The notes under the pieces were generated by a model that did no database searches, was not told the origin of the DNA, and saw only the letters and a list, made by a program, of their open reading frames with translations. The position numbers and the translations under genes are program-made. 64,000 nt of DNA, from contig NC_051092.1 in the NCBI RefSeq assembly GCF_901709675.1, positions 13,390,491-13,454,490 on the forward strand. Direction: 5' to 3'. Shown piece by piece: positions 48,933-61,702 of this stretch (position 1 is its first letter; each line of letters opens with the position of its first letter). This stretch comes from Syngnathus acus. Lineage: Eukaryota; Chordata; Actinopteri; Syngnathiformes; Syngnathidae.

Positions 48933-51900
48933 GTGATTGAAGTCGTTTTGTTGAGTTTCCGATTAGATCATTTTTATTTTCCTTCAGAGCGCTCATTTTT
49001 TTGCTCCGAGCGGCCCCGCCGACTTCAAGCAAAAACGTGACGAGCTACTACTTGTACTCTAAACATCATTGTAGATTAGTCAAAATGAAAAATCGAACCC
49101 CTTATGCTAGCCCTATGCTATGACCTTTGTCAAGGACTACCATTGCTGCTTGGCAGCTGACAGACAATCTGTCATTTTTTGATTAGAAAGACTCAGCTTT
49201 GCCATTACACCTTCAGCGTGAAAACATTAAAGCAAGAAGACTCTTCCAGAGCCTGGATTTTTTTTTTTTTTTTTTTTTTATCACGCCTCAACAAGCCTGA
49301 TCTTGTAATGAGGGCCGAGTGGACACATCTTTAACATGGCGTCCCGCTGCGTTTCACGTGTGACCGTGCAGGCTAATGACAAAAACCAGGGAGAGGGAGA
49401 AGAACAAATCACACCCTTTAGCTTAAGAGAACATAATGCTCATTTATGCAAGAGCGTAATCAAAGAGAGCGGAAGGAGGCGACAGCAGAGCGGATGGCCC
49501 GCCGCGGAAGATTCTCACATGCTGATCAGAGGAGCCATGTTAATGAGATTCATTGACGGCGTATTACGGAGAACAGCCTGCCCCCCGCTGGGCCTGTCTG
49601 CGCTCTTTGTCTTTGTCTGTGTCATCCTCGCTTAAGTTTGACGCTCCAGGGATCTGGCCTTTTTTATCGAATAAATCACACCTACCGATTTTTTTTAGCA
49701 TCTGAACCGAGATCTCAACCACAGTCTTTTTTTTAAACGTTATTTCATCATCCAAATATCGGATTGATGCTTTCGCTGAGAGTGTCAGTCACTCAGGTGG
49801 CGTCACTCACCAGACGGCTGTTATGTGTGTATCCAAATCCGCGTGGCAAATTCCTGAAGAACCATCTCCAGACTCAATGTCGAGGGAAAGTAGAGGGAGT
49901 CCAGATGTTTTAGTTCAATAAGCTTAAGGATGAGTTCATGGCAAGAAAATCTGAGGCTTTTAGCTCTGTTGACCCAAGAAGGAAAGTCTTAATCCAGCCT
50001 GGTTCAACTATGTGTGATGCGTACATAGAAGAATGAAATGTGACCTATTTTACGCGAGCACAATGGAGGGTAAAAATGACGCACAGACTGAAGAAAATGG
50101 TGTGTACATGTAAACAAAGTACGGAGAGAGAGAGTATTTCAAGAAAAGTAGTAGTAATATGGACCTTTTTTCCAGAAGTGGGTTTTCTAAAAGGTTACTA
50201 TTTTTCGCCAATCAGAGTAAAATTCAAACAATCAGTTGACTCATAACTCAATCAATAAGTGATTTTAGCGAGAAAAATGACTGGGCGGTCACAACACCAA
50301 ACACCCACTACAGTACAATCAGACTTAAAATTAAATAAAAGTTCAACACAAATACAAATCGACAGGACAGCTAAGTTACACATACATTCTAACTTGAATG
50401 ACATCGAGGTAGAGCAAGCAGGGAAAAGAGAGCGGTGGGAAAATGATAAGTTACATTATTGAGGGTGACAGTTATGGAATAAGTTAGCATGCTATGCTAG
50501 GTTTGGTGCTAGGTTAGCTTCGCAACTGATTTATGGTGCATATTGTTATTGTTTCTTGAGGTCGGTTCTAACAAGCTACTTAAAAAAAAGTTATTGGCAT
50601 AAATTTTACTTGTCAGAATACGTATGACTTTCACTTGAGTATTTTTGTACTTTTAACTTATTTTTTTAACTTCACTTTCCCTTGAAGTTGTGCTGATAAT
50701 CAATTAACGAGCAAGTAATTTAATCTATAGTCACTTTTAAAATCAAATGACGAGTGACTTTTTGAATATGTAATCAGTCATGAAATCAGATTAATTTTTC
50801 ATGCTAACTGTGACAACACAGAAATAGTTGAGACTCAGCAGTCGCACAAGTGTGTGCTCCGAGGTGAGCGGGTTTAATGGGCTCCCTCAGGCCGCACACT
50901 TCCTCAGTGGTGTGGTGTCGTGCCAGAGAGCCACTGAGGTCACCAGAGGTCAAACTGAGGCAAGCTTCCTGTGGTGCTGCTTGCGCGCCCCGGCCACGAT
51001 ATCCATGTTTGACTGCGAACACAAACAAGCAACCATACACCGGCACCACCAACGCCGATGAAAATATGATTTGTAATACAGTTGAAATTAGCCCTACCCC
51101 AAAAATCCGATTCATGATATAGTTTTGTAATTGAAAAACCGTCTATAAATCTTTGACATTGACAAATTTCAGATTGCAAAAACAGATTCAACACTGAACT
51201 TTTTTTTTGATTTATGAGTCATGATTAGAACAAAAGAATGGGAACAATAGATCATATTACGCTAACCCCGAACTGGTTTCCGGTCAGTCGCAGGACACAT
51301 AGACAACCACTCACATCTATGTATGGACATTTTGGAACCTCCATTGCTGTTGATGTTTGCTCCTTGACAGCGGGAAGCCTTCAAATCCCAGCGCCTGCAA
51401 AATGGAGTCACTAGTGAGTCCAGGGTCCACGGGAGAGCAATTGAGTTTTTTTATGAGGTCAGAGCAGACAGACATGAATGAGTGGAACAGAGGAACACTG
51501 ACTTTTATTGACTTTAGGATTGTGTGCATCCATTTCGAGCTTGTTAAAAGTCTCTCCAGGAAGGAGAGTGTAAAAGACACAGTGCACCTGGGCTATGGCG
51601 GAACATTAATTCCTTGACTCCTTGGTGCTAAAAGCTTACTGACTCTTGTCTTCTTTGAACAATGATGAATCGCTTCCATCCCTGTTCAAGGTGTGAGGAT
51701 GAAGGCGCTAGCGTGAGGGACAATGGAGGAGGACGCATGTGGAGGTTGGGAGTAACACAGTTGAGATTTGATATGCATCTCGTGAAAGACTTCCATCGGC
51801 ACAGACTGACATGTGCTCATACATTATTCATATAAGTTGTAGGTTTGTTAGCGACACTTAATGAGACATGATGCGCGAACGTTTGTAGCTGCACATATTT

Positions 51901-52427
51901 GCAAAATACGTGCGGGATTCCAGCAGATGAAATGATCGTTTCTCTCACAATGTGTAACCATGACAAAGAGCCAGCAGATGAAGGAGCTACACAATGTTAA
52001 TTTATGAGGTTTAGATATGCTGGTTGGCAGATTCCACCACCTTTGGTCTGTTAAGATGACTTGCTTGAATGCCAGCTGCACTGCCTTATGTTGGTTTAGC
52101 AGTTACGATGGCAACAATTCAATCGGACTTGAAGATGAATGTGTTGTGCTTCCTAAAAATTTGAACATTGCAGTCGGTTTCAAGTCGTTATAATTTATAA
52201 TTTTGTTGACTGGATTCGGCTGCCATGTGCAATGTGGACGTGACCGGATGAATATCCCCAGAATGTCCTTGAGGACAGTTGGGATGAGCTCCATTAAAAT
52301 CAAGTAGCCTTTTTTTTTTCAACTTCCTGCTTGCCAGCCACCCAAAGATTCCCCAAAATAATTGATTGGATTTTGCTCTGGAAAAAAAAATTGTCATCCA
52401 CATTGTTCTTGCATGACAAATATGGTA
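48933..52427. other. Intergenic or intronic, no gene recognised
   Basis: 3.5 kb scanned. Contains A/T homopolymers (for example T near 49258-49279) and a repeat-like scrap near 51265-51320; no exon seen. Confidence 0.5.
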
Positions 52428-52429
52428 TA

Positions 52430-52926
52430 CCGTTTTTTCCATGTATAATGTGCCCCCATGTATAATACGCACCCTAAAAATGGCATGTTGATGCTGGAAA
52501 AAAGCCTGTACCCATGTATAATACGCACCCAAATTTTGACTCCTACTTAAGTCCGTAAACGTAAAATTATTTCAGAAAAAAGATCATCTTTGGGAACAAC
52601 CGGATGTTATTCTGCCAGCCAGTATCACTGCGCATGCGCTAGCAAACTCAATAGCGAAGAAATGTTTCGGATTTGTGTAGGGTACATTGTGACAGCAAAC
52701 GAGCAGGTGATCAAGCAAGCGTCTGATACGAGAGCATTGTGTTCGTATGGAGCGTGTTTGAAGTGAACAGCAGAGAAGAAAGCGCATCTGTAATGGCGGC
52801 CTCCGTATGATATCCGGATAAAAAAAAAAAATTTAAAAAAAGAAAATTGTACCCATGTATAATGCGCACCCCAGATTTTAGGACAATAAATTAGTTAAAT
52901 TATGCGCATTATACATGGAAAAACGG
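52430..52926. mobile_element. Mariner/pogo-like MITE, 497 bp, TA-flanked
   Basis: The ends read inward as CCGTTTTTTCCATGTATAAT and CCGTTTTTCCATGTATAATG. TA sits on both flanks (52428-52429 and 52927-52928), the Tc1/mariner target. The phrase catgtataatacgcaccc and variants occur several times inside, so the ends are built of repeated subunits. No transposase frame is present. Confidence 0.82.
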
Positions 52927-52941
52927 TAAGTGGCAATAGAC

Positions 52942-53013
52942 AGTCTGGTGATCTATTGGTTAGGATTCGGCGCTCTCATGGCTATGCCCTGGTTTGATTC
53001 TTGGTCAGGAAAT
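52942..53013 (+). pseudogene. tRNA-Glu(CUC)-like pseudogene
   Basis: Aligned with vertebrate tRNA-Glu, it keeps ggttaggattcggcgctctc, which contains the CTC anticodon, plus box-B-like ggtttgattc and ggtcagg at the 3' end. The acceptor 5' strand (agtctgg for tccctgg), the anticodon 3' stem and the T stem have decayed. No clear T-run follows. It lies 15 bp from the MITE, so it may be a remnant gene or a tRNA-derived SINE head. Confidence 0.75.
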
Positions 53014-54534
53014 GTTGATTTTTGGAAATGGCATTAGTTCCGTTTATTAGGGACCTCTTGGGGAAGCATCCAGTGTTTGAACTTATAGCTCATGTAGTGT
53101 GTCAGGGACAGTCAACTCCTCCGGCAGTTAAGCCACTGATTGACACCTGACATCTGTCTTAGCGAAAATGCACATGTTCAGAAGTTGTGGTTCAACTCAG
53201 AAGGCAAAGCTGTAATCACACACACACACACATACGCACACGCCAGCGGGCCTCCCGGTTAAAAGCGAGAGCAACCGGTGCAGGAGGCCTGTGTTGTTTC
53301 TGCCTCATCTGGTTTAGATTAGAGCTCGCCTGTCGTCTGCGCTTCCACCGTCACAGTCTGGCCGTGGAGGAGATAGAGGCATTAAGAGATGAAGCCGAGT
53401 GCGAGTGGCGGCGGGTGGCTCAGAGGACAAGCGAGAGGGTGGGGAGGGAGATGAAACAATACGAGCAGTCATGACTGGGGCATGAAAAGCTTTTAGGATT
53501 TGTGATGAGCTGAGTCTCTGTCACCCCAGATGTGTGGAGCCTTTAGATAGGCCTAATGAAACAATGGCGGGTGAAAAAGCTCGACAGACAAGGGAGCACA
53601 TGCTTGAAAGTGAGCCAAGTACAGCTGCCCCCCCCGCCAAATGACAAAGAGTGCATGTCTTGAAGCAGGCGGACACTTTCACGCTGCTCTGTTAAAACAC
53701 TCAACGCGGACTCTAAACTCCCGGAGTGACTCTCTGCTCTCCAAGGAAAAGTTATACAGGCCAACTGTTGGGTAAGGTGACCCAATGTTTGCCACACACA
53801 CATGATAACTTTGTGTGATCCATACGGAGCTTGGAAACAGGTTTGGTTTATATCGTCAGGGTTTTTCACGAGTTCAGCGTTTTCTTCCACCCTGATCTAC
53901 TTTGCATTTAAGGCCTGTTTGTAAATTTAGACGACACGATCATTTATGGGTCAGAACAGTAGAGCAGTTGTCAATTTGGTGACGCACTGCGTTTTTGGTG
54001 TTGTGACGTCAAACTTTGAAAAGCGTTTGTGTTGTTTCATCTCTGCATTTATGTCCTCTCATAAATTCCTTACAAGGTGTGTGACTTTAGATGGCTAGCT
54101 GAGTGGTGGGATTTGGAGTGTTATTTTGGGGGGGCTTCCGTGCAGACGTTTTTTTTAGGTCACTCCTACTCGATGACCGGTGTTAATAACACAAAGTGGC
54201 ATGTGTGTGCATTCATATGGATGTCCCGGATTTCACTGACTTATTGTCTCGAGGCACAGATAAGTGACACCCCCCACTGTTTGCCTTCATCCATGGCACC
54301 AAAAGCCCCTTGCTCTGTCCCACCCGCCTTTCTTTTGGGGTTTCTGCTATTTTCAGGGATATCAGGGGAACCGCAGGCTCTGTGTGTGTTTGTCCATGTG
54401 TGTTGTGTGTGTGTTTGTGTGTCAAAGTGTGGGGGTGGTTGGACCTCTCAGAGTATAAATGCAGTATCTAATTGTAGCCAAGGTCAACAAGGACAGAAAT
54501 GAAAACGGCAATGTACTGGTCCTCTCTGCGAGGA
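53014..54534. other. Intergenic or intronic, no gene recognised
   Basis: Short CA tract near 53218-53232 and GT-rich stretch near 54380-54425. No convincing exon. Confidence 0.5.
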
Positions 54535-54627
54535 CCATCCATCCATCCATCCATCCATCCATCCATCCATCCATCCATCCATCCATCCATCCATCCATCC
54601 ATCCATCCATCCATTCATCCATCCATC
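54535..54627. repeat. ATCC microsatellite
   Basis: About 23 tetranucleotide repeats with one interruption (attc) near the right end. Confidence 0.95.
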
Positions 54628-57614
54628 GTGTCTATCAGTTTTACAGAGCTGCAATGATTGGCTGGGATTTTACCCATTGTGTGTTCGTGTCAATCTTGAC
54701 ATGATGTCGTAAATATTAAATGTGATTCAACTCACGCTTCAAACAAGGAGACAATCTTTCTTCCCCAGCCCACATTGAGCTGCTGTGTTGTTATGGGCTT
54801 CATTTGCTTGGTTCCTCTCCCACGTAAGCGCCAACGCTCCCCACAGGCTGTGTCATCATGTCAAAACTCTGACAGTTTTTTTTTTCTTTGCTGCAGAAAG
54901 TCTTTTGTTGTTGTCTTTTTGACAGCAGGGAGATCAAACGTGTGCGGCTGCTTGTTAAAGTTAAAACATTCTGGACTTGGTATTTATGAGTGTGTGTTTT
55001 ATGAAATGTGATTGCTTGTTAGTGGTTTGTTCATGAATAATATGTATTTATGATACAGAAAGCCCCCCTAGATCATTTGTTGTCATGCTATTTTTTTTAT
55101 GTGAAGTTTGTGACTATTTTGTTCTGCTTGTGTTTATTTCGGGTGTATTTCCACGGTTGACAATTAAAAGGTGCCACACTTTTTGACACGTAGGTTTGCA
55201 AGAAAAAGAATGAAGTGTGTCAAGCTCGGCCTAGTTTTTGGGAAGATTCTTGAATGTCAGTCCTCTTCAATCCTGCTTTTTATGCCTACTTAAAGCTGTG
55301 GCTGTAGCTTCATTTTCTAATGTACATGATTATTGATGTATATTATGAGATAAGTTAACTTTGTTATTTGGGGCTGAAAATGGATTTATTGTAAACAGAG
55401 GGATTGGTGCACTGTTTGTACGTTATAATCAGAAACAGAAACATGGAGGACCCTGAAGGCTCTTTATTGTCTCGCCCCATAATGATCTATGGAGTTAAGT
55501 GGCACCTAGTTGAAGACACACAAATGCACATCGCTTCTTATGGAGAACACTTTTTTTCAGTCATGCCACTTTTGCTTAAGCTCCGTTTTGTGTGTGTTGG
55601 TGGAGTGGTGGTGGGGGAGGGGGCAGTGTTTCCCCCGGTCCATTGCTAAATTCTGTTGTCATGGAGACAGATACGATGCTGCAGTTGGAGTGCATCTACT
55701 TGGAAAATAAGAGCAGGCAGGGCATTATGCAGGCACCTCTTTACTATTAATGCACATCAATATTTATACGATAGTTGTGCTGCTGCTGCTGCTGCTGCTG
55801 AAGGAATTGAAGAGGTGACCCGCGGCGAGTTGAGACATGAGATGATGAAGTGCTAAATAATGGCCTTAAGTCATATTGTTGGTCAATAGCTACATTTGAT
55901 TGGTCAGTTATTAATGAGATTTTGTTCTATTTAACACTCATGTGCCGGCAATGATTCATATATAAATACTTGGTGTCACAGACTAGCAGTATGTAGCAAT
56001 TAACACTTTGGTTTACAGTTGCAATCCCGTTAAAATTGGATTACAGGACTTTAGCAGTCGTTCAAATCATCGCCAAGGGTTTTCCGAGTTATACAACGTG
56101 TGATATTGATTTCAGATCTTGTTTTTCTTGGGTTTTGACTTAAATGTGCCGCAAGGTCACATTGAAACTCGAGTGTGGTGTTTAACTTCTTTATTTTATT
56201 CCCTTCTTGTCGACATTAGTCTTTGCCACTTTGTTCTTCTCTCCGCTCGCTACTAACTTGAATGCGTAACATAATTATTTCTGCTTAAAGTGTAAAATAG
56301 AGGCGCCTTTGTCGCCTGCGGGGCTTCATACTCGAGAAGATTAAATCATAAATAAAGCTTGTGGAATCTGCAAGGACTGAGAAGAAAAAAGTCTATTTTC
56401 TTCTATTTCATTTGCATACTTTCTCCATCTTTGCTGCAGGCTTTTTCTTTTTTGGCTTATGCGACTCACCTCCTGTGGCCGCCTCACAATCCATCCATAT
56501 CCATAATGGCTCATTTAAATGGTTTGATAATCCGTTAGTACTGTGAATTGACCATTAGATAGATAAAGGTTCTCAGCCAGCCAGATGAATTCAATATAGC
56601 CTGTATGCCGCCTCCTCAGAAATGTACTTTTCCTTTCAAATGTAAAGCATTTAAAGGGAAAAATTGCCAGGCTAAAAGCAAATCATTAGCTGCTTTGAGT
56701 ATCTTGTGGTTGTTCTTCAAATATTTATGATGTGACCTTTTTACACTGGCCCCCGCATAACCTTGTGAACATTGTGCTGCAGCTTTGTTCTCTCAAGGGG
56801 CTTTTCCAGACCGGAATCATATTGAGTGGAGCGAGGGGGGAAGAAAAAATCCAATTACAGTAAGTTCAAATACCATCTGACCCCCCCCGTCCGTCTATGT
56901 TATATGTTTTAATGTTCATTGTTAAAGTGAGGTTCACGTGTAAAGTGAAAATATTGTTTTGATTTTAGACATGACAAAGGAGCCGTGACAACGAGGCGTT
57001 CTGAAACAGCCATGCAAGTGTAGGAAAGACGCTAGCCAGCTAATTTCACTCTGCAGTTCTGTTGGATAACCACTGTTTCAAATTCTTATGTAGTCAGGGA
57101 GAGGAGAGTCATGCCAGGTCCCAAATTTCTGAATTTGCATTCTTCAATTTTATTGACTTACTCTCCCATTATGTGACAACATACCTGTAAGTCGGCGCAC
57201 AATTCCAAACATTTTGGGGATGCTATTGGAAGTTGAAAGCCAATTAAAAACAGCGCTCACATCTTTGTTCACCTTTATTCCATGGCCGATGTCTTTTTGT
57301 GCCTTAGCCACAAAATCGTGTTTGTAATTTGTTTCACTTTGTTCAGTGCTGTGTTTGACATGGCCTTCATGCCAGGAGGAGACAGGCTGCGGTTTTCATT
57401 ATTAACCAAAGCCCCGAGGACGTGCTTAGTAGCTTCATCCTTAGCGGTAATTAAAAACGAACACTCTTTTGGGACAAACAATTCCATAAACACATTCAAG
57501 CAGGTAGAGAGACAATTAAAAATAAATCTAATCAAATTGAATCGACTAATGGGTTGCTATACTACCTGAAAAAAATTCTGAATGTATCTTTGCCTTGCTG
57601 CGCAACAACTGCAA
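54628..57614. other. Intergenic or intronic, no gene recognised
   Basis: Contains a CTG x7 run at 55779-55800. No exon with family resemblance found. Confidence 0.5.
55779..55800. repeat. Short CTG repeat (7 units)
   Basis: Perfect trinucleotide run in non-coding DNA. Confidence 0.9.
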
Positions 57615-57777
57615 CGATGGATGGATGGATGGATGGATGGATGGATGGATGGATGGATGGATGGATGGATGGATGGATGGATGGATGGATGGATGGATGG
57701 ATGGATGGATGGATGGATGGATGGATGGATGGATGGATGGATGGATAGATGAATCGATGGATGAATCGATGGATGGA
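57615..57777. repeat. GGAT microsatellite
   Basis: Perfect to about 57746, then degraded (gatagatgaatcgatgg). Same motif as 54535-54627 on the opposite strand. Confidence 0.95.
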
Positions 57778-60700
57778 CCTAACCTGACCTAACCTAACTT
57801 TCACAGTAATGTCTCAAATGACCAGAAACGTCTGTCCTTGAGTCATACTTATGCTCAGTCACGCATGACATTTTGCGTCAAACAATATCCTCTTATAACG
57901 GCTGCTGATCATCTGACAAAAAGTGGTGACTGGAAGTAGAAAAGGAATGCTGTCTGTGGCACAGCAATTGAATGAACAGTGACTAAAAGTGTCCTGGGTT
58001 GCATAATGATCACGCTTGAGTTTATTTTTTTCTGTTTACATAATACTGCAGCGTTCTTACCCGGCCGGGTCAGCTCGACATCAAAGGCCAGCGGCGTCTC
58101 ATTACTCGGACCAACTTTCTCGGCAAACTTCAGCTTGGATACCACCACTTGCTTAGCAACAGCATGACACGGTCCCTATATATGTGCATTTAATAGTGAC
58201 GGACAGTGCAGGACGCAGCTGTTGATGCTACACGCTTATCCTTTTTCTCATTACTGGTACTGTGCGCTGTGAGATTCACTGGGCCGAAGGGAAACCGCCA
58301 AGGGACTCGCATGCGTGTGTGCACACTGTGGCCAGTAATGAGAGCACGCCCGCTTTTCTGGAGACATCTGTCCAATATTGTGAAAAAAAATCAGAGCAAA
58401 CAATGTGAGGAGTTTCATCTCAGAAGCTCATTTCACCCTCATGTGCTGCTGCAACACGTTTGCACAAGTGCAGAAGCGCCGACGTGCTCACGCTGACGAG
58501 CAATACCTCGAGACATAATACCGAAGGATCTGACAGACTCCAGGAACATGTTGACATGTTTGTTGAAATGAATGAGACAATGAACCTGTTAACTGTCAAG
58601 TGGTAAAAGTCCTGGAATGCCTCTAAAGTCATTCTTCTTGAATCAACATGGCAAGTTTCATGGTCTAAAAATTAAAGAACGTTTAATTCAAGAAAATGCC
58701 GTATGAAAAGCGTATATCTTTGTAGCTCCAAATGAGGACAAGCTAAAGGCCTTATTCACATTATTTCATAAGTGAGTGACACACAATCAATAGCTGGTGA
58801 CCCGTGCCTCAGTGTTAGAGGCCTTGATGGCTACTCAGTGGCGCTGCGTGATGGATTGGATTGGTCTATCTTGAGAAGCAGAAGCACTCTTGTGTCATCA
58901 TGTGCAGACAAGGACAAGGAGGACAAGGTGAACAGTGTGATTGCGGAGACTTCTGCCTGCAAATCACACTGCACGAGTGCCGCAATCGCCATCTGTGGCT
59001 CTCGAGGAACGAGAAGAATCATCTTTATCGTTACGATTTTTCACACTTTGTAGAGCGGGGGCAATTTTTAGGGTTTTAGTGCCTTGCACAAGGGCCCACT
59101 ATTTCAGACAAAGTGCGGATAATTGTCGTCGATCGTGTTTTGTTTAACCCAGTGAGGGTTTGTTACTTTGAATCTTGTTTTTTTTTTTTTTTTTTTAAAC
59201 ATGGTTTTGAATTGAATATTTTATTTTGAGCACAAAAGAAGAAAAAAAAAAAAACTCAATATTTTCCATGAGTCTATGTGCCAACAAGACAACTTTAAGA
59301 AAAAATTAATTACTGGACCAGCATTTCCATTTTCTTCGGTCAATGAAACAATTTAATACCATAGGCAAATTTTCAGAGTTCAATAAAAAAAAAAAAAATT
59401 GAAATATTTTCTTGGTAACTTCCGATAAAATAATTTCATGGGGACATATGGAAAATTTATGTTCAAGTATACATATGATAAATTTACATTTTAATGGCTT
59501 GCATGGAGATATTTGGATCTCCATTTGTGAAATTAAAAAATGTCACTATCTGCACAGGCAGTGGGTCATTTCAAAATATGGCTTAGCTTTCGGAAAAGTG
59601 AGGCGTTGATTACGAATGTGGCACTTTTTTTTCTATTTGCGACAATGGTTGCCTTCCGCTTGCTTGTGTGTTTTCGAGTAACATTTCTCAAACACCGACT
59701 GAGCCAACCTAGCTTTTTATTTATTGCAAGGTTTTGCGCCTGTGGTCTGAAAATCCCAGAGGCAGGTCCAAAAAAATCTTTAGACATTAACAAGGAACAC
59801 AGGAAAATAAAACAGAACAGGAAACAAAACTAAACCTTATCAAAATGATGCAAAAGTCGACATCAAGAGATCATAACAACATAGTTATTAAAATATGTCT
59901 CATTATCTTTGTCAAGGCCATTTTTTTTTTTCATGCAACGCCTCAGTGGCCCAGAGGAGCTCGTTGTGACAGAAGGATGGATCATTTTCTTCCAGTGAAT
60001 CTGGTTTCTGGAGGTGGATGAGGATGGAGGAGGGGGAAGAAGCAGTAAGTCCACTGGCCTACTTTCCACTATGCCTGCTCTTTGGTTCATCCTTGTGGGA
60101 ACACTGGAAACGCAGTACATGCGGGGAATCTCGGCACGCTTGGCTTGTCACCTCCAGACAAGATGGGGGAGGGGCAGGCAAGACTTCTGAAGACAAAGAC
60201 CACGTAAAGGCTAAATGGACTCAATGAAGAGAAAATCTTCCCAGAGCTCATTTTCCCTTGTCGGTCAAACTGAGGTCCAGCAGGTGTTGTGAGTTGCACA
60301 AAAAGGACGGTATGAAAACTATGAGCTGGTTCACCTCCGTGCACATCTCTGCCTCCCACGCTCCACTGCCTCCTCTCAAGCAGCTGTCACAGGTCCATCC
60401 GCAGCAGGTAGACGGTTAGCGTTAGATTAAAGGAGACTGCCTGCAAGTGCTTTGAAGTGTGCATAAATGTACATGCAGAGGTTAAAAATAAAATCAAACA
60501 TAAAAGCATTTTTAATCCTGTGATGTGAAAAGAAAAAAAAGCTTCGAAATTCAAATCACTAAACCGGTGATTCCCAAATAGTGTGTGATCACACTGGAGC
60601 TTGACAAAGTGTGTTTTTCCGGAGTCCATTGAATGTTTTAATAAATCGATTTGACAGCCAAAGTCAATAAATACTGAGTTAATGTGCATATTTGGCACCA

Positions 60701-61247
60701 ACAATACAGGTAGGAGGGGAAAGTCTAATTTCACCGTTTAATGGCCCCAATTTTAGAAAATGCATGTTACGTAATATACATACGTGTATCAATTCTCGAA
60801 AGAAAGATATTAGGCCATGTTATTTTATTTATCTTAAAGGCTAATGTAAAAAAATAGTCAATGCTGTTTATGAGGTATAATATTTTGATTTGATTTCAAC
60901 TTGTGACAAATATTTGATTTTTCCTTTTTTTTTATGTGTAAAATATAGTCTTTGGCTCTAGATTAGTTAATGCTTCTTTAACCAACCACATGATGGATTT
61001 ATTGCTAGGTTACAGCCAGTTAACACACACAGGCACAAAAATGACTCATTGTATCTGCCATCTTAATTTCAATGATTCCAGTCTGCTTTCGCTAGGTGAC
61101 TTTTCCATGACTGCTCTCCAAATGGTCTCATCAAGGGAAAGAGAATGTGTGTGTCGCGGGCCTCATGGAATGCGTCCGCTGAGGTGAAGAGAAGAATTCT
61201 CCATAAAAGGAGCTTAGTTGTGGCTCCAGATACACAGCACAGTCGTT

Positions 61248-61264
61248 GGGGGGGGGGGGGGGGG
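61248..61264. repeat. Poly-G tract (G17)
   Basis: Uninterrupted G run, similar to the one at 5492. Confidence 0.9.
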
Positions 61265-61674
61265 AAAGTCAAATTTGGGTTAGACAATGAGGATTCATCT
61301 ACAGTTTCAACCCTCATAAAGTGGAGCAAATGAGAATTTTCTTTCATATTTTTTTTCAACAATTTAATCAATGTCTTCATGGTTGATGGCTCTTGGTGAG
61401 CCGATTGAATTTCTTTTGGTAGTGATAAGCCGACTTGTTTTCGTATCTGCACATAATTTTGTCAGTTTGGAAGAAAACGTCATTTTTTTATTCATTTTAG
61501 TATATCTCTTGAATCTTGAATATGTCTGAAGACAAAAAAACAACATTGAATTTTAACATTTATATTTCCATATTAAAATATGTACAGTCAGCCCCATCTA
61601 TTTTCACATCAGATGTTATATTCAAATATTTGTGTTGTTGCTGGGGAATTTCCATAAGAATGCATCCCGTGTGT

Positions 61675-61702
61675 GTTGGTGTGTGTGTGTGTGTGTGTGT
61701 GC
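61675..61702. repeat. GT microsatellite
   Basis: Perfect GT run of about 13 units. Confidence 0.9.

Noticed and set aside
54422-54622. Peptide of repeated DGWM/HPSI units at the tetranucleotide runs
   Set aside because: A translation of the ATCC/GGAT microsatellite in several frames, not a gene.
57774-57800. Telomere-like acctaacctgacctaacct
   Set aside because: Only three or four imperfect units beside a GGAT microsatellite. The vertebrate telomere repeat is CCCTAA, so this is a chance resemblance.
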